A stretch of 64,000 bases of DNA from Chthoniobacterales bacterium (GCA_035274845.1 DATENU010000010.1:124001-188000), one strand, 5' to 3'; positions 26,866 to 35,369 are shown, numbered from the stretch's first letter. The notes: generated from the sequence alone by a model not told the origin. Numbers and translations are program-made.

Positions 26866-27864
26866 TTATTGCAGGGTCGACCGCGGAATAGCAGGGGCGG
26901 CTTCGATTTTCGACATCTCGACCCGGACATAATTCAGGATCACCGGCGAAAGAATCATCCCGGGCACGCCCATCAGCTTCTCGCCAATAATCAATCCGAT
27001 GAGGGTGAGCCAGATCGGGTTCCGGATCCGGGCGCCGATGATCTTGCTGTTCAGGAAATATTCCAGTTTGTGGACGACCACCAGAAAGATGAGCGCGAAA
27101 ATCGCCAGCTTACCCGAGACCTGGAAAGCAACGAAAACGATGACGGTGTTGCTGACTACATTGCCGACGATCGGGAACAATCCGCAGAGGAAAGTGAGGC
27201 CGACGACGACCGGAGCATAGGGAAGTCCCACCACGAAAACAAAGATCGCGGTCAGGACGGTGTTGATCGCGGAGATCGTCATCTGGGCGCCGATCACCGT
27301 GGAAAAGCTGCGGTAGAACTCGGCGAAACGCTCGGCGATTTCGTCGCAGCAAACCGAGTAAAGGTTGTTCTGGAGCCGGTTCGATCCGCGGGAGAGATCG
27401 ATCCGGCCGTTGAAGAAAATGCTGACCGCGCAAACGATCGCGATGATAATAAAGACGAGCGTGGTCGAAGCGTGCCGGGCGAAATTGGCGAAATCGCCGA
27501 GGTATTTGGCCTGGTCCTTGATCGTGGTCATCGCGGTCGCCTTGAGTCCCTCGAAATCCTCGAACGGCAGATTGAAGTTGTGGTCTTCAGCCCAGGCGAT
27601 GGCGGAAGGGACGGCGTTATCGGCAATCTTCGGCAGGGCATTGATGGCGGCGCGCACGAAATGGCCGGCGACGTAGCCGATCACCGCCCAGATCAGGATA
27701 AAGATCACGAGCACCACCCATTTGTTGGGAATGAAACGGCCGAGCCTGGTCAGGACAAAATAGGAAAAAAGGAGCGCGAGAAACGGGGCCCCGAGCTGAA
27801 GAAAGCCGATGAGAACCAGGGTCAGCGCCAAGATGACATAGGACCAACGCCGCTGTTTCGTCAT
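26866..27864 (-). CDS. AI-2E (PerM/TqsA-like) family transporter (332 aa)
   Basis: Eight hydrophobic helices in the pattern of this family: two N-terminal pairs (SYVILALTLVLIGFLQLGAPFLALLFSYFV and WVVLVIFILIWAVIGYVAGHFV), a long amphipathic region around 80-180, then ISAINTVLTAIFVFVVGLPYAPVVVGLTFLCGLFPIVGN, FALIFLVVVHKLEYFLNSKIIG and the conserved closing GVPGMILSPVILNYVRVEM. The FPIVGN and 'PIWLTLIGLIIG' stretches are family hallmarks. The substrate (autoinducer-2, sodium or other) is not inferable. ATG 27864 is taken; a TTG 9 bases upstream is possible. Confidence 0.9.
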   Translation of the reverse strand: MTKQRRWSYVILALTLVLIGFLQLGAPFLALLFSYFVLTRLGRFIPNKWVVLVIFILIWAVIGYVAGHFVRAAINALPKIADNAVPSAIAWAEDHNFNLPFEDFEGLKATAMTTIKDQAKYLGDFANFARHASTTLVFIIIAIVCAVSIFFNGRIDLSRGSNRLQNNLYSVCCDEIAERFAEFYRSFSTVIGAQMTISAINTVLTAIFVFVVGLPYAPVVVGLTFLCGLFPIVGNVVSNTVIVFVAFQVSGKLAIFALIFLVVVHKLEYFLNSKIIGARIRNPIWLTLIGLIIGEKLMGVPGMILSPVILNYVRVEMSKIEAAPAIPRSTLQ

Positions 27865-27922
27865 GCCCTCCAAGGTGCGTGGGGGGCGTTTGTTCGTCCA
27901 GTAAACTCTCCGGAGGTCTTCC

Positions 27923-28006
27923 GTAGCCGCGTCCCTGTGGGACGCGTGAGATCGACATCGCCACCAATCAAACGCGCGCTAACGTCGCCCACAGGGCGAC
28001 GGCTAC
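27923..28006. repeat. GTAG-flanked two-hairpin element (84 bp)
   Basis: GTAGCCG at 27923-27929 and CGGCTAC at 28000-28006 form terminal inverted repeats. Inside are two perfect hairpins: CGCGTCCC/GGGACGCG with a TGT loop and GTCGCCC/GGGCGAC with an ACA loop. The loops are complementary to each other. It extends into the last codons of the acetyltransferase gene. Same family as 776-861 and 2091-2118. Confidence 0.75.
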
Positions 28007-28473
28007 AAAGGAACCGCATATTCGAGCAGCGGCAATTCCCGGCGTTCGCCTTCGATTTGGGTGACGCTTGTCCCCGTCCATATCGCTCCCATTCGGCGAT
28101 AAAATCCCTCCGCGTTCGGATCGGCCTCGATCCTAATTGAATCGAACCCGAGATTCGTGGCCTGGGCCGCGGCGTGTTCGAACAAGGCGCGGCCGATTCC
28201 GCGTTTCATGGCGCTGGGCAGAATCCAAAGATGGTCGAAATGAAGCCCGTCATCTTCGGTAGTGAGAACATAGAATCCAACGGGACGATCACCATCGATC
28301 GCGCAATAGCTGATGTTTTTCGCGATGAATTCGGGGCGCATCGTCAGGATATCGCGCCAGGCTGTGATCCAACTTTCCGGATACCCCCAATGTCGCTTCG
28401 CGGCGTGTGCGATTTCGGTCAGCGCCTCGGCATCTTCCGGTTTCGCTCGGACGATTTGAATCACGGACTTCAT
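28003..28473 (-). CDS. GNAT family N-acetyltransferase (156 aa)
   Basis: Acetyl-CoA-dependent transferase fold. Visible features: strand 1 IQIVRAKPEDAEALTEIAHAAKRHW, GFYVLTTEDDGLHFDHLWILPSAMKRGIGRALFEHAAA with the acetyl-CoA pyrophosphate loop (KRGIGRAL, Q/RxxGxG/A type), and the last strands FDSIRIEADPNAEGFYRRMGAIWTG. The acceptor is unknown. The N-terminus at ATG 28473 is only one base from a dispersed inverted repeat. The last two codons lie inside the GTAG hairpin element. Confidence 0.9.
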   Translation of the reverse strand: MKSVIQIVRAKPEDAEALTEIAHAAKRHWGYPESWITAWRDILTMRPEFIAKNISYCAIDGDRPVGFYVLTTEDDGLHFDHLWILPSAMKRGIGRALFEHAAAQATNLGFDSIRIEADPNAEGFYRRMGAIWTGTSVTQIEGERRELPLLEYAVPL

Positions 28474-28541
28474 TAACCGCGGATGACGCGGATTGCTCGG
28501 ATATTCTATCTCATCCGCGCCATCCGTGTAATCCGCGGTTA
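28474..28541. repeat. Dispersed inverted repeat ('CCGCGGATnACGCGGAT' family), copy 2
   Basis: Left arm TAACCGCGGATGACGCGGAT starting at 28474 mirrors the right arm ending at 28541 (…GTGTAATCCGCGGTTA). Homologous to 17372-17450. It lies directly upstream of the acetyltransferase start, in the divergent gap before the VWA gene. Confidence 0.85.
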
Positions 28542-28613
28542 GAAGCTCCCCATTTCGCTACGCATCTCCTTCAGCGCGCTGACATTTCTTTTACAAACTT
28601 CGCACCGCGCTCT

Positions 28614-28638
28614 GACACGGAATTTCGAGTTCCGTGTC
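28614..28638. repeat. Hairpin upstream of the VWA gene
   Basis: GACACGGAA (28614-28622) and TTCCGTGTC (28630-28638) form a perfect 9-bp inverted repeat around a 7-base loop, 11 bases before the VWA start codon. It could be an operator, an mRNA leader stem, or another dispersed palindrome. Confidence 0.6.
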
Positions 28639-28649
28639 TAACTGAGCAT

Positions 28650-29978
28650 ATGAACAAAATAGCGTTAGGCAGCTTCGCGGCATTCCTCGGCCAGGTCGTC
28701 ATTGCTTCCGCCGATCCCGAGGTCACGCTGCGGGTGACGCCGGACCGCGAATGGATCTATCGGTCCGGAACGCGCGATGTGATCGTGCAGGTCGAGATCG
28801 AAGCGCGCAAAAGCGACGACACGCGGCGCTCGCCGATGAATCTCGCGGTCGTCCTGGACCGGAGCGGTTCCATGGAAGGCGCCAAGATCGAGAAAGCGCG
28901 CCAGGCCGCGGCGATGGCGGTCGATAAACTGGCTGACGACGACATCTTTTCGCTGGTCACCTACGACACCGAAACCGATTTGCTCATTCCGCCTGAACGC
29001 GTCGGCAACCGGGATCACCGCGAAGATCTGAAGGCCCGCATTCATCGCATTCAGCCGGGGGGCAGCACCGCCCTGCATGCCGGAGTCGTGCTGGGCGCCA
29101 AACAGGTGCGCCGCTTTTTTGACAAGGAACGCGTGAATCGCGTGATCCTGCTCTCCGATGGCCTGGCGAATGTCGGGCCGAGCACTCCTTCGGACCTGTC
29201 CCGTCTCGGCCACGATCTGCGTGGGGACGGAATTGCGGTCAGCACAGTGGGCCTCGGCGACGATTACAACGAGGACCTTATGACCGCGCTGGCCGAGTCC
29301 AGCAACGCCAATTATTATTATGTGAAGGACGCCGAGAAATTGCCGTCCGTCTTCGCGCAGGAACTGGGCGCGGCGCGTTCGCTCCTGGCCCGAAGCATCG
29401 TCATTCGCATCCGGACGCCGGAAGGCGTGCGCCTGAAGGAAATCATCGGACGGCCTGAAATCGAATGCCACGATCGGGTGGCTGAGATCAAAATGCCGGA
29501 GCTGTTCGGTTCGGAGCAACGGCGGTTCCTGGTCCGTTGCGAGGTGACCGGCGATCCCGCGGAAGCGATCGACGCGGCCACGGTGGAACTAAACTACGCC
29601 AACCTGGCCGGGAACCAGGCGCCCCTCCAACGGCAGGCGGCAAAAATTTCGCTGACCGACGACCAAAAGAAATCGGACGCAAGCGTCCGGGCCGAGGTCG
29701 TGCGGGAACATAGCGTCGTGCAGAACCGGCTCGCCAAGGAGATGGCGGTGAAGCTGGCGGATGAGGGCAAGACAAAGGACGCGGTGGCGTTGCTTCGCCA
29801 ACAGGCGGCCAAGAACGCCGCCGCGCCCCCGGCGATTCAGGTGCCCGGGGTAAAGGAAGAGAACCAGAGCCTCGAGGCGGCCGCTTCGGAAATTGATTCC
29901 CGGGGCCGGCTCGAGAAGGCCCGGCGCAAGGCGATGCAATTCGAAAATTACGCAGACAAATATCAGAAAACCCGCTAA
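28650..29978 (+). CDS. Secreted VWA-domain protein (442 aa)
   Basis: Signal peptide MNKIALGSFAAFLGQVVIASA. A short beta domain (VTLRVTPDREWIYRSGTRDVIVQVEIEA) precedes a von Willebrand factor A domain at about 65-235 with a complete metal-ion site: LDRSGSMEG (DxSxS), PGGSTALHAG (Thr) and LLSDGLANVG (Asp). C-terminal strands and a helical charged region follow (VQNRLAKEMAVKLADEGKTKDAVALLRQQAAKN). VWA proteins of this build (YfbK-like) mediate Mg2+-dependent protein contacts in the periplasm; the partner is unknown. It precedes a histidine kinase/regulator pair on the same strand by 162 bases, so it could be a signal-interaction protein. Confidence 0.9.
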   Translation: MNKIALGSFAAFLGQVVIASADPEVTLRVTPDREWIYRSGTRDVIVQVEIEARKSDDTRRSPMNLAVVLDRSGSMEGAKIEKARQAAAMAVDKLADDDIFSLVTYDTETDLLIPPERVGNRDHREDLKARIHRIQPGGSTALHAGVVLGAKQVRRFFDKERVNRVILLSDGLANVGPSTPSDLSRLGHDLRGDGIAVSTVGLGDDYNEDLMTALAESSNANYYYVKDAEKLPSVFAQELGAARSLLARSIVIRIRTPEGVRLKEIIGRPEIECHDRVAEIKMPELFGSEQRRFLVRCEVTGDPAEAIDAATVELNYANLAGNQAPLQRQAAKISLTDDQKKSDASVRAEVVREHSVVQNRLAKEMAVKLADEGKTKDAVALLRQQAAKNAAAPPAIQVPGVKEENQSLEAAASEIDSRGRLEKARRKAMQFENYADKYQKTR

Positions 29979-30140
29979 CTGGCATGCGCGCCACGTCCTG
30001 CGGACCGTGCGAGGGAAAAGTTCGATGGCAATCTTGTCGATCTGTCATCGGCGGCCTTCCCTCGGCGGGTCCGCGGGGTGGGCGGCGGCCTGCAGGCGGC
30101 TGTGCAGCGGACCAGAACATGATAGCCTGCGCTTCGCCTC

Positions 30141-31973
30141 GTGAAACGAAGCATCTGGATATTTCTCCTCGCCATCGTCCTGCCGAGTATCGCGCTCGGC
30201 TGGCTGGCGTTGCGGAGTGCGAACCAGCAGCAGATCATCCTGGAACGCCGCACCGCGCAGCTTTATCAAAAGGAGACCGATGCCGTCGCAACCGCGGCGC
30301 GGGGCTTGATCGACGAGGAGCGACGCGCATTTTCCGAGCGCGTGCGCCAGTTGCTCGCGACAGCATCGGCTCCAGAGCTGGCTCGTAATTTCGCAGGGAA
30401 GTTCAAAGGCGTCTGGCCTCGCGCGGCGATCGGGTTTGCGCTGAGTGCGGATGGAGATCTCATCTCACCTTCCGCAGACGAAGCGAGCGGTGACGCTGAG
30501 CGTCAGAAATTCCTCCTTAACAATAGTGCGTTCCTCTCGGGGAGAGTGCCCGGGACGGTTTACTCCGTGCCCGAAGAACTAAACCCGCTGGATCAGAGGC
30601 GAAAAATCAAAACCGAAGCCGACAAGCTCGCCGCCGCAAGGGAGCTAGCCGCGCAAAAATCAGCGGCGACCCAACGGCAAACCACGGTCTCTCCTCCGGC
30701 CGCACCAGCACCGACCATGAAGGATGAAAATAAGCTGGCCCTAAGGCGGAACGTCGCGCCGCAACAGGTGCTCAAGGAAGATTTGCCGGCAGTGTCGCAG
30801 CTTGTCCCGGCGACAGCGGACTTCAAGGCTCTCACCTCCGATCGGCCCGAGGGCGTCGTCACGCGTTTCATGCAGGACCGGCTCGAGATTCTCTTTTGGC
30901 TGCGACCGCCCGAAGCGCCCGGGATGGTTTTCGGCTGTCTCGTCGGGGCCGAGGCCTTGAACGATATCTGGCGGGATGCGTTGCCCGATAATCCCGCGCC
31001 CGATTATGTCCTCGCGCTCCTGAACGACAAAACCCGCCCGGTCGCCACCCAGCCGGCCAACGTGACGGGACGCGATTGGCGCCGCCCGTTTGTCGCTTCC
31101 GAAATAGGCGAGGCGCTGCCGCACTGGGAAGCGGCGCTCTATCTTGTGCGCCCGGAACAATTGCAGGAAAACGCCCGCCGGGTTCGGCGCAATCTCCTGC
31201 TTCTGGTGGCGGCGGCCCTGGCGGCCATCGGCTTTGGCGGCTGGGCCGTCTTCGCGGACGCGCGGCGACAACTTGCGCTCGCCCAAAAGAAAACCGATTT
31301 CGTTTCCAATGTCTCGCATGAGCTCAAGACCCCGCTGACGTCGATCCGGATGTTTGCCGAAATGATGCAAAGCGGGAACGCCTCCGCGGAAAAACGTCCC
31401 CAGTATCTCAGGATCATTGTGGCCGAAGCCGAACGGCTCACCCGTTTGATTAACAACGTGCTCGATTTCGCGCGCCTCGAGCGAAAGCAGAAGCGTTACG
31501 ATTTTCGTCCGCTCGATTTGCACGCCGTCCTGGTCCGAACCTGGGAGGGACAGGAACTCCATCTGCGCGAGCAGGGATTCACCACGCGATGGCAGGCCGC
31601 GCCACCCCCTTATCCCGTTCGCGGCGATGAGGACGCGCTTGCCCAGATTCTCGTAAACCTCCTGTCGAACGCAGAGAAATACAGCGGCGAACAGAAAGAG
31701 GTCGAGGTCCACAGTTACCTGGCGCAGAATTCCGTTCACGTGAGTGTGCTCGATCGTGGTTCCGGCGTTCCTCCTGGCGAAGAAACGAAAATCTTCGAGG
31801 CGTTTTATCGGGCGCACGATTCGCTCGCGAGCGGGATCCAGGGTTCCGGCCTTGGCCTGACGCTCGCCCAGCGGCTGGCGAAGGAACACGGCGGCGAGAT
31901 CACCTACCAGGCGCGGGAGGGCGGCGGGAGTAACGTCACTCTGCGTCTTCCCTTGAACACGGAGGAAACATGA
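30141..31973 (+). CDS. Membrane sensor histidine kinase (610 aa)
   Basis: TM1 at about 5-24 (IWIFLLAIVLPSIALGWLAL), a large periplasmic part (about 28-350) with an Ala/Pro linker around 175-200, then TM2 (NLLLLVAAALAAIGFGGWAV). HisKA has His393 in FVSNVSHELKTPLTSIRMFAEMM. HATPase_c has the N box LAQILVNLLSNAEKY, G1 DRGSGVPPGEE, the F box FYRAH and G2 GSGLGLTLAQRLAKEHGG. The start is GTG at 30141, directly after an in-frame gap; no ATG is better. The TGA overlaps the ATG of the response regulator (ATGA). The sensed signal is unknown; the large periplasmic domain shows no named motif. Confidence 0.93.
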   Translation: MKRSIWIFLLAIVLPSIALGWLALRSANQQQIILERRTAQLYQKETDAVATAARGLIDEERRAFSERVRQLLATASAPELARNFAGKFKGVWPRAAIGFALSADGDLISPSADEASGDAERQKFLLNNSAFLSGRVPGTVYSVPEELNPLDQRRKIKTEADKLAAARELAAQKSAATQRQTTVSPPAAPAPTMKDENKLALRRNVAPQQVLKEDLPAVSQLVPATADFKALTSDRPEGVVTRFMQDRLEILFWLRPPEAPGMVFGCLVGAEALNDIWRDALPDNPAPDYVLALLNDKTRPVATQPANVTGRDWRRPFVASEIGEALPHWEAALYLVRPEQLQENARRVRRNLLLLVAAALAAIGFGGWAVFADARRQLALAQKKTDFVSNVSHELKTPLTSIRMFAEMMQSGNASAEKRPQYLRIIVAEAERLTRLINNVLDFARLERKQKRYDFRPLDLHAVLVRTWEGQELHLREQGFTTRWQAAPPPYPVRGDEDALAQILVNLLSNAEKYSGEQKEVEVHSYLAQNSVHVSVLDRGSGVPPGEETKIFEAFYRAHDSLASGIQGSGLGLTLAQRLAKEHGGEITYQAREGGGSNVTLRLPLNTEET

Positions 31974-32662
31974 AAAAGCGAGTGCTCGTGGTTGAGGATG
32001 ATGCCCACATTCGGCTCGGGCTTTGCGATGCCCTGCGCGCGGAAGGGTACGACGTCACGGAGTGCGGCGACGGCGCGCAGGCCGGCCCATTGATCAAACA
32101 AACCAAACCCGACCTGATCATTCTCGACATCATGTTGCCGGGGAAAAGCGGGTTCGAATTGTGCCGCGAAATTAGGACCGCGAAGGACCGTGTCCCGATC
32201 CTGATGCTCTCGGCCAAGGGCCAGGAGATCGACAAGGTGGTCGGCCTGGAGCTGGGCGCGGACGATTACGTGACCAAACCGTTCAGCCTCCGCGAGCTGC
32301 TGGCGCGGGTGCAGGCGCTCCTCCGCCGGGCCCAGGCCGGAGGAGCGGCGAGCGAACTGCCCATGGAGATTGCATTCGGCAAGGTGCGGATCGATTGCAA
32401 AGCTTTGCGTGGGAAACGGGGGAAACAGTCGATCGAGCTGACTCCGCGCGAACTCAAAGTGCTGTCGGTGCTTTATCGCGAACGTGGAAACGCGGTTTCG
32501 CGCGAAGCGCTTCTAAACGAAGTCTGGGGCGTCGATTACTTCGGCACAACGCGCACCCTGGATCAATTAATCGCGAAGCTCCGGCAAAAAATCGAAGACG
32601 TCCCCGGCGAGCCGCGTCATCTGATGACGGTGCACACGCTCGGATATCGCTTGGAAGTTTGA
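31970..32662 (+). CDS. OmpR/PhoB-type response regulator (230 aa)
   Basis: Receiver domain with EDD at 9-11, phospho-acceptor Asp53 (LIILDIMLPG), Thr/Ser and Lys103 (VTKPFSLRELLARV). A winged-helix transcription activation domain follows at about 130-228 (IELTPRELKVLSVLYRERGNAVSREALLNEVWG, TLDQLIAKLRQKIED, HLMTVHTLGYRLEV). It is coupled to the kinase gene by a 4-base overlap, so it is its cognate regulator. The downstream toxin-antitoxin genes begin immediately after the stop. Confidence 0.95.
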   Translation: MKKRVLVVEDDAHIRLGLCDALRAEGYDVTECGDGAQAGPLIKQTKPDLIILDIMLPGKSGFELCREIRTAKDRVPILMLSAKGQEIDKVVGLELGADDYVTKPFSLRELLARVQALLRRAQAGGAASELPMEIAFGKVRIDCKALRGKRGKQSIELTPRELKVLSVLYRERGNAVSREALLNEVWGVDYFGTTRTLDQLIAKLRQKIEDVPGEPRHLMTVHTLGYRLEV

Positions 32663-33442
32663 GTGCCCGAGTCCGCCTTGGTTAGCGGAATTCCGCACCC
32701 AAGACAAGCATTGCGATCTGGCCCGGGACCGGCTTCATTAGCGCTGGTGCAGGCGAGTAACTCCAACCTCCTTAACGCCGGCCTCTACACGGTCCCAGAG
32801 GCGGCGCGCCTGACCAGGATCAGCACCGGAAAAATCCGACGATGGTTGAAGGGCTACGATTTCAAAAGCGGCGAGCGCGTGCATCATTCCGAGGCGGTCT
32901 GGCAGGGCGAACTCAGACCGATCGAGAATAAGTTGGCCCTCAGCTTTCGCGACCTCCTTGAGCTCCGCTTTGTCGATGCATTCATTCGCGCGGGCGTGAG
33001 CTGGCGAACGATGCGCCGCGCCCACGGGAAAGCGCAGAATCAATTGCGCACCACCCATCCGTTTTGCTCCAATCGCATTTTTACGGATGGCAGAAGTATT
33101 CTCCTGCGACAGGGCGAGGAGGATTGTGACGAAGCTCTCGTTGACTTGGTAAACGATCAGGTCGAATTCGCCCGGATTGTGGCGCCGTTTCAGAAAGAAC
33201 TCGAGTTCACCGGAGCGGACGTCGTCTGGTGGCCGCTGGGAAAAGATCGGCAAATCGTCATCGATCCAAGGCGTAATTTCGGGCAACCGACTGTGATGAA
33301 GTCCGGCGTGCCAACGGCAATATTGGCCCGAAGCGCAAAGGCGAATTCCTCCCAGGCAATCGTTGCGCGTTGGTATGAAGTCCATCCCAACGAAGTCCGC
33401 GACGCGGTGGAGTTCGAAGAATCGCTCGCAAAAGCGGCGTGA
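32663..33442 (+). CDS. DUF433-type antitoxin with N-terminal HTH (about 259 aa)
   Basis: N-terminal MerR-like helix-turn-helix (GLYTVPEAARLTRISTGKIRRWLKGYDF), a helical middle with LSFRDLLELRFVDAFIRAGVSWRTMRRAHGKA, and a C-terminal DUF433 winged helix (IDPRRNFGQPTVMKSGVPTAILARSA...WYEVHPNEVRDAVEFEESL). DUF433 proteins pair with PIN-like DUF5615 toxins as VapB45-type antitoxins and autoregulate. The next gene overlaps by 4 bases (GTGA) and is such a toxin. The start is uncertain: GTG 32663 abuts the regulator stop; GTG 32747 is an alternative. No good ATG exists before the HTH. Confidence 0.82.
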   Translation: MPESALVSGIPHPRQALRSGPGPASLALVQASNSNLLNAGLYTVPEAARLTRISTGKIRRWLKGYDFKSGERVHHSEAVWQGELRPIENKLALSFRDLLELRFVDAFIRAGVSWRTMRRAHGKAQNQLRTTHPFCSNRIFTDGRSILLRQGEEDCDEALVDLVNDQVEFARIVAPFQKELEFTGADVVWWPLGKDRQIVIDPRRNFGQPTVMKSGVPTAILARSAKANSSQAIVARWYEVHPNEVRDAVEFEESLAKAA

Positions 33443-33822
33443 GATTCTTTTTCGACAACAATCTTTCCACCAAACTCGCCAGGAGCGTGCACGTGCTCAT
33501 CGCGCCTGAGCATCAAATCGTCCATTTGAAGGACAGATTTGCTGCGAATACGCCGGATGAAACCTGGATGAGCGCTTTGGCCGGGGAGCCTGATTGGACC
33601 ATTGTCTCGGCCGATCTCCGAATCCGGAAGAATCCCCATGAGGTGGAAGCATGGAAAGCCGCCGGCCATACTACTTTTTTCCTGAAGGACAGATGGATTG
33701 AGATGGATTTCTGGACCCAGGCTTGGAAGCTCGTGAAATGCTTCCCTGATCTCATGGCGCAGGCGAAAGCAGCGAAACCGGGCAAAGTATTTGTTGTGAC
33801 GGTAAACGGAAAGATCAGCTAA
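33439..33822 (+). CDS. PIN-like (DUF5615/VapC45-type) toxin (127 aa)
   Basis: PIN-like ribonuclease fold: MRFFFDNNLSTKLARSV with the first acidic pair, LIAPEHQIVHLKDRFAANTPDETWMSALAG with Asp/Glu, DWTIVSADLRIRKNP with the last Asp. The rest reads WKLVKCFPDLMAQAKAAKPGKVFVV. These positions match the DUF5615/Mut7-C branch. It would cut RNA unless bound by the DUF433 partner. The start codon is GTG at 33439 inside the antitoxin stop. The module is bordered by a transposase fragment, which suggests horizontal acquisition. Confidence 0.82.
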   Translation: MRFFFDNNLSTKLARSVHVLIAPEHQIVHLKDRFAANTPDETWMSALAGEPDWTIVSADLRIRKNPHEVEAWKAAGHTTFFLKDRWIEMDFWTQAWKLVKCFPDLMAQAKAAKPGKVFVVTVNGKIS

Positions 33823-33829
33823 CCACTTC

Positions 33830-33997
33830 CTACTCGGCGCCAACCGTCAGCTTTCGATGAAGCATCTCGACGCCTATTTGGATGAGCTTGAGCATCGGTT
33901 TAACAATCGAGAGAACAAATTCCTGTTCCGCGATACGCTCCTGAAATTAGTGAAGGCTGAGAAGTTGCCATACGCGGAATTAACGAAGGCCGCTTAA
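33830..33997 (+). pseudogene. C-terminal fragment of an IS1595-family transposase
   Basis: The frame LLGANRQLSMKHLDAYLDELEH followed by RFNNRENKFLFRDTLLKLV and AEKLPYAELTKAA-stop is the typical C-terminus of IS1595/ISXO2-like transposases, with the 'HL..Y..E..FR(F/Y)N.R.N...FRDTLL..' pattern. Only about 55 codons remain, with an internal ATG at 33857. The DDE core and terminal repeats are absent. The remnant abuts the PIN-like toxin stop on one side, and its stop overlaps the convergent membrane-protein gene by three bases. Confidence 0.8.
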
Positions 33998-35163
33998 CCT
34001 TGATCTTCATCTTCAAGCCGCTTTGCTATTGCCCTAGCAATCTTCACCTTAGAAAACAGCTCTTCCACTCTAGGGTATGTTTCGGGCGGCTTGCCTAATT
34101 CATAAGGCAGCATTTCTCCGACCCCGATATGTCGGTTGTGATAATCGTCCTTTAACTGCTTCAATTCTCTAATCGACGCGCACGTTTCGGCAACCGATAT
34201 AAGGCGCTGACCCCAATTGGTAATTGTTTCCTGCGAAAGCGACGCAGTGCTGTATTCAAAGCTCTGTAACATTTCCTCGCCTTCGGTTATCAGTTTTCTC
34301 AATTTATTGTACGCCAGGTTTACCGAGCGGATTCCATGGTGTCCTATGCCGTGGTTTCTAAGGACGATTCCCATCACCATCATGGGACTTGGAATCGGAG
34401 TTGTTGGCGTTGCCCTACCGCGTTCTTTAGGCCATTGCTCGGCCAGAAGTAGATAATCCCCACTCATAACCAATTGCAGGCTTCGGTGAGTCGCCGCTTT
34501 GACAAAATCGAGCCATTCACCTTGAGAAACGTGATTATCCAGCCCGTAAAAGGGGTGCTGGTAGCCATGTCCCACTAAAATCTCGCAGACCGCCTTTACC
34601 GCTTCATCGTCGTCTAATTGGTCAGCACCAGCCTGACAGATTGCGTTGAAAGACCAAAGCTCCTTGGCTCCGGTACCGTCGTCTCTGAGTAATTTTGCTG
34701 CCTCTCTAGCGCAGTCGTCGATTTTCTTGAGCCGGGAGTGGGAGGATGCCGAGTGTCCAATTGCAGACTGCCAGGGACCAGGGGCGTCAAGTATGCTGGG
34801 CGTTGCAACAGGATCAGACAACGCTTCTCTGTTCGCGGCCATTAGTTCTTTTCGACGTTCTTCGGTCAGAACAGGGAAGTTGTCCGGATGCGCGCGGAGA
34901 GCCGCATAGCCAATCCAAATGGCTCCCGCCAAGAATAAAATTATCTGCAAGACCGGTGATTGCATCACATCAACAACAAATTTCCAGACCGGACCCATTT
35001 TGCTCACCTTTGCGAAGATGGAGGCGACGCTGTCGAACTTGTCGCTAAGATAAAATATTGCGAGAAAGGCAAAGACAATCCGTCCCCCGCGAGTGCGCTT
35101 AATAAATATAGGCGAAAGGGCGTCTTTGATGTGAGCCCATATCTCCCAGAGAATTTTCGACAT
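33994..35163 (-). CDS. Membrane protein of unknown function, AT-richer than its surroundings (389 aa)
   Basis: Two TM helices lie at about 27-45 (GRIVFAFLAIFYLSDKF) and 70-88 (VLQIILFLAGAIWIGYAAL), then a soluble cytoplasmic part of about 290 residues with LKKIDDCAREAAKLLRDD, AVKAVCEILVGHGYQHPFYGLDNH, MMVMGIVLRNHGIGHHGIRS and YNKLRKLITEGEEMLQSF. I recognise no family. Codon use is visibly less GC-biased than in neighbours. With the transposase fragment next door, this suggests a recent acquisition. It could be a defence or signalling protein, but no catalytic motif is seen. Confidence 0.75.
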   Translation of the reverse strand: MSKILWEIWAHIKDALSPIFIKRTRGGRIVFAFLAIFYLSDKFDSVASIFAKVSKMGPVWKFVVDVMQSPVLQIILFLAGAIWIGYAALRAHPDNFPVLTEERRKELMAANREALSDPVATPSILDAPGPWQSAIGHSASSHSRLKKIDDCAREAAKLLRDDGTGAKELWSFNAICQAGADQLDDDEAVKAVCEILVGHGYQHPFYGLDNHVSQGEWLDFVKAATHRSLQLVMSGDYLLLAEQWPKERGRATPTTPIPSPMMVMGIVLRNHGIGHHGIRSVNLAYNKLRKLITEGEEMLQSFEYSTASLSQETITNWGQRLISVAETCASIRELKQLKDDYHNRHIGVGEMLPYELGKPPETYPRVEELFSKVKIARAIAKRLEDEDQG

Positions 35164-35261
35164 ATCTCTATCCCAATCCTTTCACTATTAGGGAATAGAT
35201 GTGAACAACTATCACCGATGAGAATCGTCTCATTCGTGCGGGTTGGGTCAAAGGGATAATC

Positions 35262-35369
35262 ATGGCAAAGAAAGCGTTTCGAAAATGGGACGGTGAAATC
35301 CCGACGACGGGAAAAAAGAGCGCCGAGTTACGCAGCTCGATAATCCATAAACCGCTGTCCGATAGGTAG
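35262..35369 (+). CDS. Candidate small ORF (35 aa)
   Basis: MAKKAFRKWDGEIPTTGKKS and ELRSSIIHKPLSDR-stop, with an AGGGA Shine-Dalgarno 6-7 bases upstream of the ATG. Basic, no hydrophobic stretch. It occupies the 312-base gap between the membrane protein and the DUF4097 gene; the remainder of that gap (35164-35261, 35370-35475) shows no further gene. Evidence is only the ORF and its ribosome binding site. Confidence 0.3.
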   Translation: MAKKAFRKWDGEIPTTGKKSAELRSSIIHKPLSDR

